Shown here one piece after another: positions 8,978 through 17,293 of a DNA stretch of 64,000 nucleotides. The stretch lies in assembly GCF_907164915.1 (NCBI RefSeq), contig NC_061867.1, forward strand, positions 28,434,308 to 28,498,307. The letters are read 5' to 3'. This DNA comes from Impatiens glandulifera. Taxonomy: Eukaryota; Streptophyta; Magnoliopsida; Ericales; Balsaminaceae. Numbering within the stretch: position 1 is the first letter of the stretch; every line of letters begins with the position of its first letter. Position numbers and translations under genes: made by a program. Below the pieces are notes generated by a model. That model saw nothing but the letters and a program-made list of their open reading frames with translations, searched no databases and was not told where the DNA came from.

Positions 8978-10282
8978 TGTTAGATAAATTCAAGACCGGT
9001 TCGAATAAACCTAACTTAAACAAACTTCCCACGCAGGAACAAGGAACCGGACCGGATGAACAAAAGAAAACCAACTGAAGAAACCGAACCGGTCAAGTCA
9101 CCATACCGATCAAAAGCATTCTGAACGTGACCGCACAAAGGATCGGCCAAAGCTTAAAACCAGATCCATCAAACAGCCGATTATCCACAAGACAAGAATA
9201 ACCGGAAGAAGTCCGGTTACTTCACTACCAAAAGATATTCGGCCAAGTCAAGTGGCCGACTAGTACAAGAAGACATTTCGGGTTTCTATTGAGAATGATA
9301 CCAAAGGAACAGACTGAATACTTCCATATCCATGCAAGTCTGAGGAAAGACTGTAGGCTGCAGAAAAACCGTACTACCGAATCCTTCTACTTCGGGATAA
9401 GCCAGAAAGGAAATCTTCAAAGTACAGACAACTGTCCAAACAGACAGTGCCTACATTGAGTAAAAGACAAACCCAGCAGGTTTGCCTTACAGACCGGCAG
9501 GTCTGAAACAGGATACCAGGTCTGAGATTGACCGTCAGGTCTGAGGAGACGACCGGCAGGTCTGAGACACTGAATCACTACACCTCTGATCAGCCAATCG
9601 GATTCAAGGCAGTGAAATATGACCGTTGGCACATTTCACTTATAAAAGGAGGCAGTTGCAGAAGAGTAAATGCGGGACAAACATTGGGACAGTAAGAGAC
9701 ATCAAGTGAAGCGTTGAGAGCATTTACTACAAGTGATAAAACTGTGTTATTCCAAGAAAGCCTAAGTGCTAAATTCTAAGTGTGTGTTACAATTTCGGTG
9801 TGAATTGTAAGAGTATTATCGAGCAGGAAATAAGTCTCGATCGGATTGTACTTGTATTCCTTAGTGAATATCCTTCTCGCGGTTTCGAGAGGAAGGGGTG
9901 ACGTAGGAGTTTCATCTCCGAACATCCATAAAACCTTTTGTGTTATTTACTTTCTGTTGGCTTCATTACATAACCGACTAACTTAACCATACCGTTCCAA
10001 ACCGAATCTATACTAACCATACCGAACATCCAGATTGCCAAAACCGACTCACCATCTCCAAATCTTCATCATCCGAAACCGACCGTGCCTATCATACAAG
10101 TGTACCGCTTCAACCTGAAAGCAAACCTCTTCCGCGCTTGAACCTAGTTCAAGGGTTTGTGACAGGTTGTGTAGTATTGAAGCCCCGGTGTTAATCTCTA
10201 ACCGGATTAACCACCACCCTACGAGTGAGAACCGCTAACCGGTCCAACCCCCGGTCCACCAGCGCCGACATAGATCCTAACA
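8978..10282 (+). repeat. 3' LTR of E1
   Basis: Starts TGTTAG right after the purine tract and ends CCTAACA (1305 bp). The terminal bases form the short inverted repeat expected of an LTR. It aligns with 30372-31685 of E2. A TATAAAAG at 9641 marks the likely promoter. Between about 9475 and 9570 there are several imperfect copies of CAGGTCTGA. If the LTR started at the first purine block (8815) it would be 163 bp longer. Confidence 0.85.
9641..9648 (+). promoter_or_regulatory. LTR TATA box (TATAAAAG)
   Basis: A consensus TATA box in the E1 LTR, kept at 31058 in E2. It should drive the genomic RNA when present in the 5' LTR. Confidence 0.6.
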
Positions 10283-11539
10283 GGATGCGTATAGCTGTTG
10301 TACTAATCTTCACTAGAAAGTGGAGCAGAATTAAGGTGCAGCTATAGCACGTAGGTAGGAGATATGCTAGATTCAAGCGTACTGCTTTAACTGAGCATTA
10401 GACGTATTTCAGTTAGACGGATTGTGAAAATCAGTCTAATGAAATAGGTCCTTCTAATAGAAAAACGTTTATTAGACCGCCTGGTCTAATAGAATTAGAC
10501 TCGCGTCTAATGGTTTACAATAACCATTAGACGGTACGTCTAACTCCACTGAGTTAGACTACACGTCTAATTCGGATTCTACCTCAGACTTGTCTAAAGG
10601 AGTTAGATGCACGTCTAACTTTCATTAATCAGACCACACGTCTAATTATTCAATAACCGTTAGACTGACACGTCTAACTCCACTGAGTTAGATTGGCACG
10701 TCTAATTCCGGTTCTACTTCAGACTTGTCTGAAGGAGTTAGATGCACGTCTAACTTTCATTAATTAGACCACACGTCTAATTATTCAATAACCATTAGAC
10801 CGACATGTCTAACTCCACTAAGTTAGACTGGCACGTCTAATTCCGGTTCTACCTCAGACTTGTCTGAAGGAGTTAGACGCACGTCTAACTTTCATTAATT
10901 AGACCACACGTCTAATTATTCAATAACCATTAGACTGGCAGGTCTAACTCCACTGAGTTAGACTGGCACGTCTAATTCCGGTTCTACCTTAGACTTGTCT
11001 GAAGGAGTTAGTTGCACGTCTAACTTTCATTTTCTATTAGACTACACGTCTAACTCCAATGAGTTAGACTGTACGTCTAATTCCGAATATTAATTAGACT
11101 ACCCGTCTTATTACAAATATAAACTACACGTCTAACTCCGACGAGTTAGACTATACGTCTAATTTATTAGACTTACGTCTAATTCCGTGTATTCATTAGA
11201 CCATCCGTCTAATTCTTTACATCTATTAGACTACATGTCTAACTCCGATGAGTTAGACTGTACGTCTAATTCTATTAGACTCACATCTAATTCCGTGTAT
11301 TCATTAGACCATCCGTTTAATTACACGTCTATTAGACTACACGTCTAACTCCAATGAGTTAGACAGTACGTCTAATTATATGCAATGAAAGTCAAAATTG
11401 GTCTAATGACCCTCAATAGATCCAAGTCTCATAACATGTTGTCTCAATACACCTGTATCAAAACTCATAAGTTATTTCATCATCAAAATATCAGTGGTTA
11501 AATTATTTCAACCCTTAGTCAAAATAATTTGACCCAACA
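10283..11539 (-). repeat. partial 3' LTR of E3a
   Basis: Matches 53629-54895 of the E3b 3' LTR. The inner end is GACCCAACA (TGTTGGGTC in element sense), next to the purine tract. The outer part is missing because E1 is inserted at the GGATG of GGATGCGTATAG. Confidence 0.85.
10390..11380. repeat. palindromic TTAGAC/GTCTAA repeat array in the E3a 3' LTR
   Basis: Dozens of TTAGAC and GTCTAA half-sites, many paired as TTAGAC-N4/5-GTCTAA, with ACGT often next to the second half. Part of the array is built of larger units of about 130 bp, each with an ATAACC(A/G)TTAGAC start, at 10520, 10662, 10791 and 10922. It lies in the U3 part of the LTR. Confidence 0.8.
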
Positions 11540-11552
11540 ATTTCCCCTTTTT
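11540..11552 (-). other. polypurine tract of E3a
   Basis: AAAAAGGGGAAAT in element sense, directly before TGTTGGGTC of the 3' LTR; the standard plus-strand priming site. E3b has one more G. Confidence 0.8.
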
Positions 11553-11865
11553 GATGAAGAAATTGCAGACCTGCATATATAAATCAGAGCATGCATTCAC
11601 CATGTTAATAAATAGAGAGCATACAAGTAAATCATTCAAAAACATCCAAGATAATCACATAAAGTGTTTTCAGAAGAAACACTCAAAACATTGTACAACG
11701 TAACCAAAATAAGTTCACCAAAAACATCATGAAAACATTCAAAATAACTTCAAGAAGACATTTAATCAGTAGTCTTCTTCTTCTTCTTCCTGGTCATGAC
11801 GTTTGGAAAGGATAGACTTCAACCTAAGAGATCTCTAAGACTGCAGTTAGAGGGGAGTTGGAGTC
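11553..11865 (-). other. spacer between the extra ORF and the purine tract of E3a
   Basis: AT-rich; contains a run of TTC (about 11771-11789). No gene seen. Nearly identical in E3b. Confidence 0.5.
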
Positions 11866-12582
11866 TTATCTTTTCCTTTTCTTAGACTTGAGCGTTTCCA
11901 CCCTTTGAATGTAATCTACCACTTTCTGGTAGTTCAGGATCTTAGAAGGAAGGGGAAAGCTCTTACCGGGTTCGTTCAGGAGAAAACAAAGAAGAGAGCT
12001 GAGAGGACCATCAAATACAAAGATCTTCTTTCGAGCAACAACCATTCTGACAAGATTCCCAAAGAGAAAGCTTGTCCAGTTCACAGGAACACCCCTAGTG
12101 ATAGCCACCATTATCTGAAAGACTTTCGTACAATACTTGTAAGAAGTTTCTTTAGACAAAAGGGATTTGGATATGATATCGCTTAAGAGAGGATATTCAA
12201 CATTCAGGAGGTTTTTCTTTCCATGAATATCTACTTCAGGAGAATCGGAAAAGACTTTCATCATCGAAATCATTAGGTTAGGAGGAGTGGTCGAGAAATC
12301 ATCAATACCTTCTTTTGGGAGATGGAAAAACACACCAAAAGATTCTTCTGAAATGCAGACCATCTGGCCCATTACAGCTCCAACAATAACACTATCTTGA
12401 TAGAAGCTAGTGGTTTCGAAGAATTCGTTAACTAGCTGTTCGTGATAGGTTTCATTAGGGGTGAGGAATCTTCTCAGCCCAGAAGCTTTTAACGATTCGA
12501 ACATCCTATTCATGCCCGGAGATTGAAGAGTGGATACGGATATAATATACACTTGAATCGATTTTGGTCGAAAAGGAAGCAT
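11866..12582 (-). CDS. extra ORF of E3a after pol; same domain family as ORF1-ORF3 of E1
   Basis: 238 residues, intact in this copy. It lies after RNase H in the sense direction, the place taken by ORF1-ORF3 in E1. Domain marks: ASGLRRFL (33-40), NEFFETTSF (52-60), HLPKEG (87-92), VPVNWTSFLFGNL (165-177). The 79 residues between LPKEG and VNWT match the spacing in E1. The C-terminus, KSKKRKR, is a possible nuclear localisation signal. In E3b Gln219 has become a stop. Start: the Met at 12582 is the first of the frame; the Met at residue 24 is an alternative. Function unknown; no membrane or signal segment recognised. Confidence 0.75.
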   Translation of the reverse strand: MLPFRPKSIQVYIISVSTLQSPGMNRMFESLKASGLRRFLTPNETYHEQLVNEFFETTSFYQDSVIVGAVMGQMVCISEESFGVFFHLPKEGIDDFSTTPPNLMISMMKVFSDSPEVDIHGKKNLLNVEYPLLSDIISKSLLSKETSYKYCTKVFQIMVAITRGVPVNWTSFLFGNLVRMVVARKKIFVFDGPLSSLLCFLLNEPGKSFPLPSKILNYQKVVDYIQRVETLKSKKRKR

Positions 12583-13354
12583 TCTAATTTGATGAATAAG
12601 GGTTTGAACGGTTCGACTTCTAAAGAGAGGGAGAAATATTTATTTCAAGGATCTTCTATCTTTTAGAGTGAATGATCCTATCAATATCAGGGTTTTAATC
12701 ATGTAGAAGAAAACTAATGATTGTTCCTATCGTCAAGAACTTCAAAAGACAGTTCCCAATAAACATAGCATTTAATGTTAGCATGAAACAGAACGTTTAA
12801 TACTAAGTATATAAGCAAAGGTTGTTAGAAATATTAGTCATTCCTTGCATATTGAGAGACACGTGCCTTCAATTCTTTTGAGGAATGTCTGATTTATTTT
12901 TCGGCGGGAAAGAATGCTTAAACAGAAATCATTAAAAGACAACTGTCTGAATAGCCAGAAGATGAAGAGTCTAATTACACCAGTAGTTAGACGTTTTATT
13001 TTCCTTTTCACATTTCAACTTCTTTTTGAAAATCAGTCTATTAGACGTGTACGTCTAATTATGTTATAACATCGCGTGAGACACGCGTGTCTTATTAGAC
13101 GTGAGCATCCTCTTGCTCAAGACGTAAAAACGTCGAACGTCTATTAGACGTGTCCGTCTAATAGAAGCATCCGTCTAACCAAGCAGGTTAAGATAACCAA
13201 GACAATGATGAAACTTCTAAGGTAGATTAGAGTCTAAGTAGTTGTGTTTCTTAAAACTCTAAATTCTTAGGACAAATTAAGACCTCCGTCTTTCATATCT
13301 GTTCAGTTGCATTTTGAACAATAAGTTCCCCCTCAATTTATGCACATAATTTCT
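12583..13354 (-). promoter_or_regulatory. spacer between pol and the extra ORF of E3a, with LTR-type palindromes
   Basis: No ORF of note. Between about 12970 and 13200 the TTAGAC/GTCTAA palindromes of the LTR reappear (such as TTAGACGTGTACGTCTAA). A TATA-like ATAAATATT in element sense sits near 12640, roughly 55 bases before the extra-ORF ATG. Together this looks like an internal promoter for the extra ORF; this is inference only. Confidence 0.4.
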
Positions 13355-14830
13355 TCAATCAAGATGAACAAGACCTAACATGTTTCTAAAATGATAAAAC
13401 TTAGCTTCCGGTAGAGGTTTCGTAAAAATGTCCGCAGTTTGTTGATCTGTAGGAACATGTTCAAGACGAATTTGCTTTTGATTGACGTGTTCTCGGATAA
13501 AATGATGCCTGATTTCAATGTGCTTTATCCGAGAATGCAGAACTGGGTTATAGGAGATTTCAATAGCACTTGTGTTGTCGCAGAAAATTGGAGATTCATC
13601 AGCCTCAATTCCATAGTCTCTGAGCTGTTGTTGAATCCACAAAACATGAGAGCAACAACTACCAGCTGCAAGATACTCTGCTTCTGCAGTAGATGTGGCG
13701 ACCGACGTCTGCTTCTTGCTGAACCAAGTGATTAGACGATCTCCAAGGAACTGGCAAGTTCCACTTGTGCTTTTTCTATCAATTTTGCATCCTACATAAT
13801 CTGCATCTGAGAAACTAATTAAATTGAAACTGGAATCCTTCGGATACCACAGTCCGACATTTTGAGTTCCCTTTAAGTATTTAAAAATACGTTTAGCAGC
13901 AGTAAAATGAGAGAGTTTAGGATCAGCCTGAAATCTACCACAAACACCAACAACAAATTGAATGTCTGGCCTGCTAGCAGTTAGATATAGCAAAGATCCG
14001 ATGAGTCCTCTATATGTTGTTACATCGACAATTTGGCCACCTTCATCTTTATCCAATTTAACTGAAGAACTCATTGGAGTAGCTGCTGCAGAACAGTTCT
14101 CCAAACCAAACTTCTTTAACAATTCTTTGGTGTATTTGGCCTGGTTGATGAGAGTTCCGTTTTTTAGCTGACGGATCTGAAGCCCAAGGAAGAATGTAAG
14201 TTCTCCCATCATGCTCATTTCAAACTTGTCCTGCATCAACTTGGCAAATTTCTCACACAGTTTGGGGTTAGTTGACCCAAAAATAATGTCATCAACATAT
14301 ATCAGAACAAGTAGAATGTGAGAGTCATTAGTGAATCTAAATAAGGTTTTATCCACTTTTCCAACAACAAAATCATGATCAAATAAGAAATTGGTTAAAG
14401 TGTCATACCAAGCTTCAGGAGCTTGTTTTAGACCATATAATGCTTTATTAAGCCTATAAACATGATTTGTCAAAACATGATCTACGAAACCAGGGGGTTG
14501 TTCAACATATACTTCTTCACTTAATTTTCCATTTAGGAATGCACTTTTTATATCCATTTGAAAGACTTTAAAATTCTTAAATGATGCATATGCTAGGAAG
14601 ATTCTGATTGCCTCTAGTCTTGCAACCGGTGGAAAAGACTCATCAAAGTCAATACTTTCCTCTTGTCTGTATCCTTGAGCAACTAAACGAGCTTTGTTTC
14701 TAATGACTAAACCGTCTTCACTAAGCTTGTTTCTAAATACCCATATTGTTCCTATGACTGACTTGTCAGTTGGTCTAGGAGTAAGATACCACACTTTATT
14801 TCTATCAAATTGGTTTAACTCCTCTTGCAT
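13355..14830 (-). CDS. pol: pol of E3a: reverse transcriptase and RNase H part
   Basis: 491 residues open after an in-frame stop just upstream. Copia-type [24 protein letters not shown] (Asp93), YVDD (178-181), [11 protein letters not shown]; RNase [36 protein letters not shown]. All three RT catalytic aspartates are kept. Compared with E1, conserved residues have changed at several places (GTRW to GTIW, APVAR to PPVAR, QAPRAW to QAPEAW, KHIDIR to KHIEIR), and the same changes are in E3b, so decay began before the duplication. In a complete element this would be the C-terminal part of one polyprotein, not a separate gene. Confidence 0.9.
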   Translation of the reverse strand: MQEELNQFDRNKVWYLTPRPTDKSVIGTIWVFRNKLSEDGLVIRNKARLVAQGYRQEESIDFDESFPPVARLEAIRIFLAYASFKNFKVFQMDIKSAFLNGKLSEEVYVEQPPGFVDHVLTNHVYRLNKALYGLKQAPEAWYDTLTNFLFDHDFVVGKVDKTLFRFTNDSHILLVLIYVDDIIFGSTNPKLCEKFAKLMQDKFEMSMMGELTFFLGLQIRQLKNGTLINQAKYTKELLKKFGLENCSAAATPMSSSVKLDKDEGGQIVDVTTYRGLIGSLLYLTASRPDIQFVVGVCGRFQADPKLSHFTAAKRIFKYLKGTQNVGLWYPKDSSFNLISFSDADYVGCKIDRKSTSGTCQFLGDRLITWFSKKQTSVATSTAEAEYLAAGSCCSHVLWIQQQLRDYGIEADESPIFCDNTSAIEISYNPVLHSRIKHIEIRHHFIREHVNQKQIRLEHVPTDQQTADIFTKPLPEAKFYHFRNMLGLVHLD

Positions 14831-14839
14831 AGCATTGAT

Positions 14840-15898
14840 CTAATATGGATAAACTATAGCTTCACAAATCTTCTTTGGTTCAATTTGAGAAATAAATGCA
14901 GAATTGGCCATTTCATCCATCAGTTGACGTCTTGTCCTTCGAGGAGAAAAAGGATTTCCGATTATCAATTCTGGTGGATGATTTATGTTCCATCTGAAGT
15001 TGGAACCAAGGGGATTGGTCATCTGAACCGGTGACACCGCGACATCCAAACTCTCAACTTCTTGTTGAATAGGAGTTTGCACATTTGGTTGAGCTTCAAC
15101 CGGATCAGCCACAGGATCAGATAGAGCCATCCGCTTGTCCAAGATTTCTTCTTCTTCACTTACAGACTCAAGACTAGCCGCTTGCAGTCTGTCAGCAAGA
15201 TCAATGGGTTCATTGGATTTGCTCTCAACAAGCTCATCAAACACTACATGAAGGGATTCCTCAACAGTCTGTGTTCTTTTGTTGTATACTCTATAAGCCT
15301 TGCTTACTGATGTGTATCCCAACATGAATCCCTCATTTACTTTAGCATCAAAAGCAGTCAAATAAACCTTTCCATTGTTATGGATAAAACATTTACACCC
15401 AAATATCTTAAAGTAAGAAACTGTGGGAATTCTCCCATAATACAGTTCATAGGGAGTTTTATGAAAACGTTTGTTAATTATTGACCGATTTTGTGTGTAG
15501 CAAGCAGTACTAATGGCTTCTGCCCAGAACCTCTGAGGAACATCTGATTCAGCAAGCATAGACCTCGCTGCTTCCTTCAGAGTTCTCACTCTTCTCTCAA
15601 CAATACCGTTTTGCTGTGGAGTTATGGCACTAGACAACTCGTGCCTAATTCCAGTCTCCTCAAGATAAGGTGATAGGTATCTGTTAGTAAATTCAGTTCC
15701 CTGATCACTTCTGATACATGTGATATTTAAAGATTTCTGATTCTGAATCCCTTTAAATATCCTAATCAAGTTTTCAGTTGTTTTATCTTTTGATGGTAAA
15801 AATGCAACCCATGTAAAACGTGAAAAGTCATCAATAACAATTAAGGCAAATCTCATTCCTCCTATACTCTTTACAGGAATTGAACCAAAAAGATCCAT
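14840..15898 (-). CDS. pol: pol of E3a: integrase core and linker
   Basis: 352 codons, in the same frame as the RT part and separated from it by one TAG (after VYPY, before the RT start). DDE residues are all present: Asp2 (MDLFG), Asp65 (IRSDQGTEF), Glu101 (NGIVERRVRTLKE). Pro in the HMDLFGP motif is Ser here (E3b keeps Pro). The frame continues upstream through a TAA into the zinc-binding region (KICTTCQLGKQGR, about 15960-16000). A linker with Asp/Glu and Pro follows the core. Confidence 0.88.
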   Translation of the reverse strand: MDLFGSIPVKSIGGMRFALIVIDDFSRFTWVAFLPSKDKTTENLIRIFKGIQNQKSLNITCIRSDQGTEFTNRYLSPYLEETGIRHELSSAITPQQNGIVERRVRTLKEAARSMLAESDVPQRFWAEAISTACYTQNRSIINKRFHKTPYELYYGRIPTVSYFKIFGCKCFIHNNGKVYLTAFDAKVNEGFMLGYTSVSKAYRVYNKRTQTVEESLHVVFDELVESKSNEPIDLADRLQAASLESVSEEEEILDKRMALSDPVADPVEAQPNVQTPIQQEVESLDVAVSPVQMTNPLGSNFRWNINHPPELIIGNPFSPRRTRRQLMDEMANSAFISQIEPKKICEAIVYPY

Positions 15899-16290
15899 AT
15901 GTAAAAGTTATAGGATACGGCTGGATTGTGATTTCCCTTTGTTTTTGAACGATGATCTGCCCTGTTTGCCTAACTGGCAAGTAGTGCATATCTTGTCCTT
16001 TGAAAACTGAAGTTTGGGTAACCAATAACTAAATTGTTTGAACAGATGTTATTGATGGTTTTAAAATCAAATGGTTCAAACATTTATGCCATAACCATTT
16101 TTGGTCATTCTTGGCAATCATGCACATAGGGTCAGATGTCTCTTTTTGCCAATTCATTTTATATGAGTTTCCTACTCTACTTCCAGTTAATAAAGTGTTT
16201 CCATCTTGGTCTTTAACTTAATCAGCATTAGTCAACTATGTGACAAACCATTATCACATAGTTGACTAATGCTGATTAAGTTATAACACA
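15899..16290 (-). pseudogene. pol of E3a: broken zinc-binding and pre-integrase part, with a foldback
   Basis: Pieces of the expected protein are readable: KICTTCQLGKQGR with the Cys pair, then upstream CMIAKNDQKWLWHKCLNHL with the His pair (about 16065-16130), then SISQLCDNG. A stop precedes the MDLFG start, a frame change lies between the Cys and His parts, and an inverted repeat at 16214-16283 replaces several codons. Confidence 0.75.
16214..16283. repeat. perfect inverted repeat, 30-bp arms and 10-base loop, inside pol of E3a
   Basis: Arms 16214-16243 and 16254-16283 are exact reverse complements; the loop is CAAACCATTA. The right arm encodes the expected NLISISQLCD sequence on the minus strand; the left arm is its inverted copy, placed where codons before VKDQDGN should be. 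Also present in E3b (59561-59630). Confidence 0.92.
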
Positions 16291-16487
16291 GATTGTCAAA
16301 AAGTAATACGTCATTAATAGTTAGGTTACCATGGATAATCTTACCTTTACCCATGGTCTTACCCTTCTTGTTGTCACCAAATGTGATCTTAGGTCCAGAG
16401 CAGTCTCAAGTATTAGTGAGAAGCCATCTGTTTCCTATCATATGCCTGGAACATCCGCTATCAAGATACCATACAGATTTCTCCAGT
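16290..16487 (-). pseudogene. protease remnant of E3a
   Basis: The minus strand reads VWYLDSGCSRHMIGN, with the aspartic-protease DSG active site, then a TGA, then ITFGDNKKGKTMGKGKI and VLLFDNLCYNLISIS. These are the usual Copia protease and post-protease motifs. The stop makes it non-functional. Its upstream neighbour, the end of gag, is deleted at 16487/16488. Confidence 0.75.
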
Positions 16488-16614
16488 GTTTCAACATGTT
16501 GATCTGATATTTGACAGCATCACCAGATATTGTCCATGCATTGACAATATAGTTTAGTCTCTTGTTTTCGGATGAAAGAGTTTGAATCTGTTCTTTGAGC
16601 ATCTCGTTCTCAGA

Positions 16615-17244
16615 TTAGATCTTTGTTAAGTTTTCATCAAAAACGTTTGATTCAGATTCTTGGTTTGGAGAAAGAGCAGTTGATTCATATTTAACTTTCA
16701 TTTCATAAAAAGAGTCAGCTAACTTCTTGTACTCAATGTCCATTTCATTGAGTGCATTAGTTAACTCCTCGTTTGTAAATTCTGGTGCAGAGATATCATT
16801 TACCTTAGATTGGTCATCTGCCATCAGACATGTTACAGCTTCATTTTCTTTTTCGGCAGGAGGCTCCTCCGAATCACTGTCAGCCCATCTGGACTTGTTC
16901 TGACTGCAAATGAATGCTTTTTGGTTCTTGTTTGCTTGAGAATTCACCCCGTGGATCTGGTTGAGCTTATCCCATATCTCTTTTGTAGTGGAACATGACT
17001 TGATCTCACAAAACATATTTGTGTTGGGTAATTGGAACAGAATGTTCTTAGCAATATTATCCAGGTTGTTGGTCATCTTATCTTCAGTGGTCCACTCACT
17101 TCTTGGCTTTGAAATCTTTATGGGGCCATCGGTGATGGCACTCCACATATCATAGTCAATAGCAGCCAAGTGAGCTTGCATTCTTATCATCCAACAGTCG
17201 TAGTTGTCCTTTGACAAAAGAGGAATTTCATTGATGCAAGACAT
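16615..17244 (-). pseudogene. gag: gag of E3a (N-terminal part, internally deleted)
   Basis: Starts at the ATG at 17244 (MSCINEIPLLSKDNYDCWMI); the open frame reaches further only through non-ATG codons and the primer site. It is the Copia gag-polypeptide type with WSAITDGP and EIWDKLNQIHG. After IHG it jumps to ANKNQKAFICSQNKSRWADSDSEE, so the central gag part and the CCHC zinc knuckle are missing. E3b has the same jump, so this loss precedes the duplication. A TAG ends the frame at 16615; beyond it the gag tail is removed by the 478-base deletion. Confidence 0.8.
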
Positions 17245-17279
17245 GTTTTGGGTTCTTGATGCTTGAGAATAGAAACAGG

Positions 17280-17291
17280 GCTCTGATACCA
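17280..17291 (-). other. primer-binding site of E3a, initiator-Met tRNA type
   Basis: The minus strand reads TGGTATCAGAGC, the standard plant initiator-Met tRNA match, two bases inside the 5' LTR end (CCGATCCTATCA). It fixes the LTR boundary and the element's direction. Confidence 0.92.
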
Positions 17292-17293
17292 AT

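Larger units (their letters stand above)
1..10282 (+). mobile_element. E1: Sirevirus-like Ty1/Copia LTR retrotransposon, 5' end outside the window
   Basis: Seen: an uninterrupted Copia pol end, three further sense ORFs, a duplicated polypurine block and a 3' LTR ending in CCTAACA. The LTR starts TGTTAG and ends CTAACA, as an LTR should. The order integrase, RT, RNase H defines Ty1/Copia, and the RT/RNase H wording ([33 protein letters not shown]) is typical of the Sirevirus lineage, which is known for extra ORFs after pol and repeated polypurine tracts. The 5' LTR, gag, protease and part of pol lie upstream of the window. It is the least damaged element here: only ORF3 carries a visible stop. 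The right end abuts E3a LTR sequence directly, suggesting insertion into that LTR. Confidence 0.9.

Noticed and set aside
10390..11380. CRISPR-like look of short repeats with spacers
   Set aside because: The 'spacers' are themselves repeated, repeat spacing is irregular, and the array lies in a plant LTR; no cas genes.
11905..12186. Plus-strand ORF opposite the E3 extra ORF (also 55252-55533)
   Set aside because: Antisense to the extra ORF, which has the shared domain; the plus-strand frame has none.
17245..17292. Upstream extension of gag to 17292
   Set aside because: That start is a TTG inside the primer-binding site; the first ATG is at 17244.
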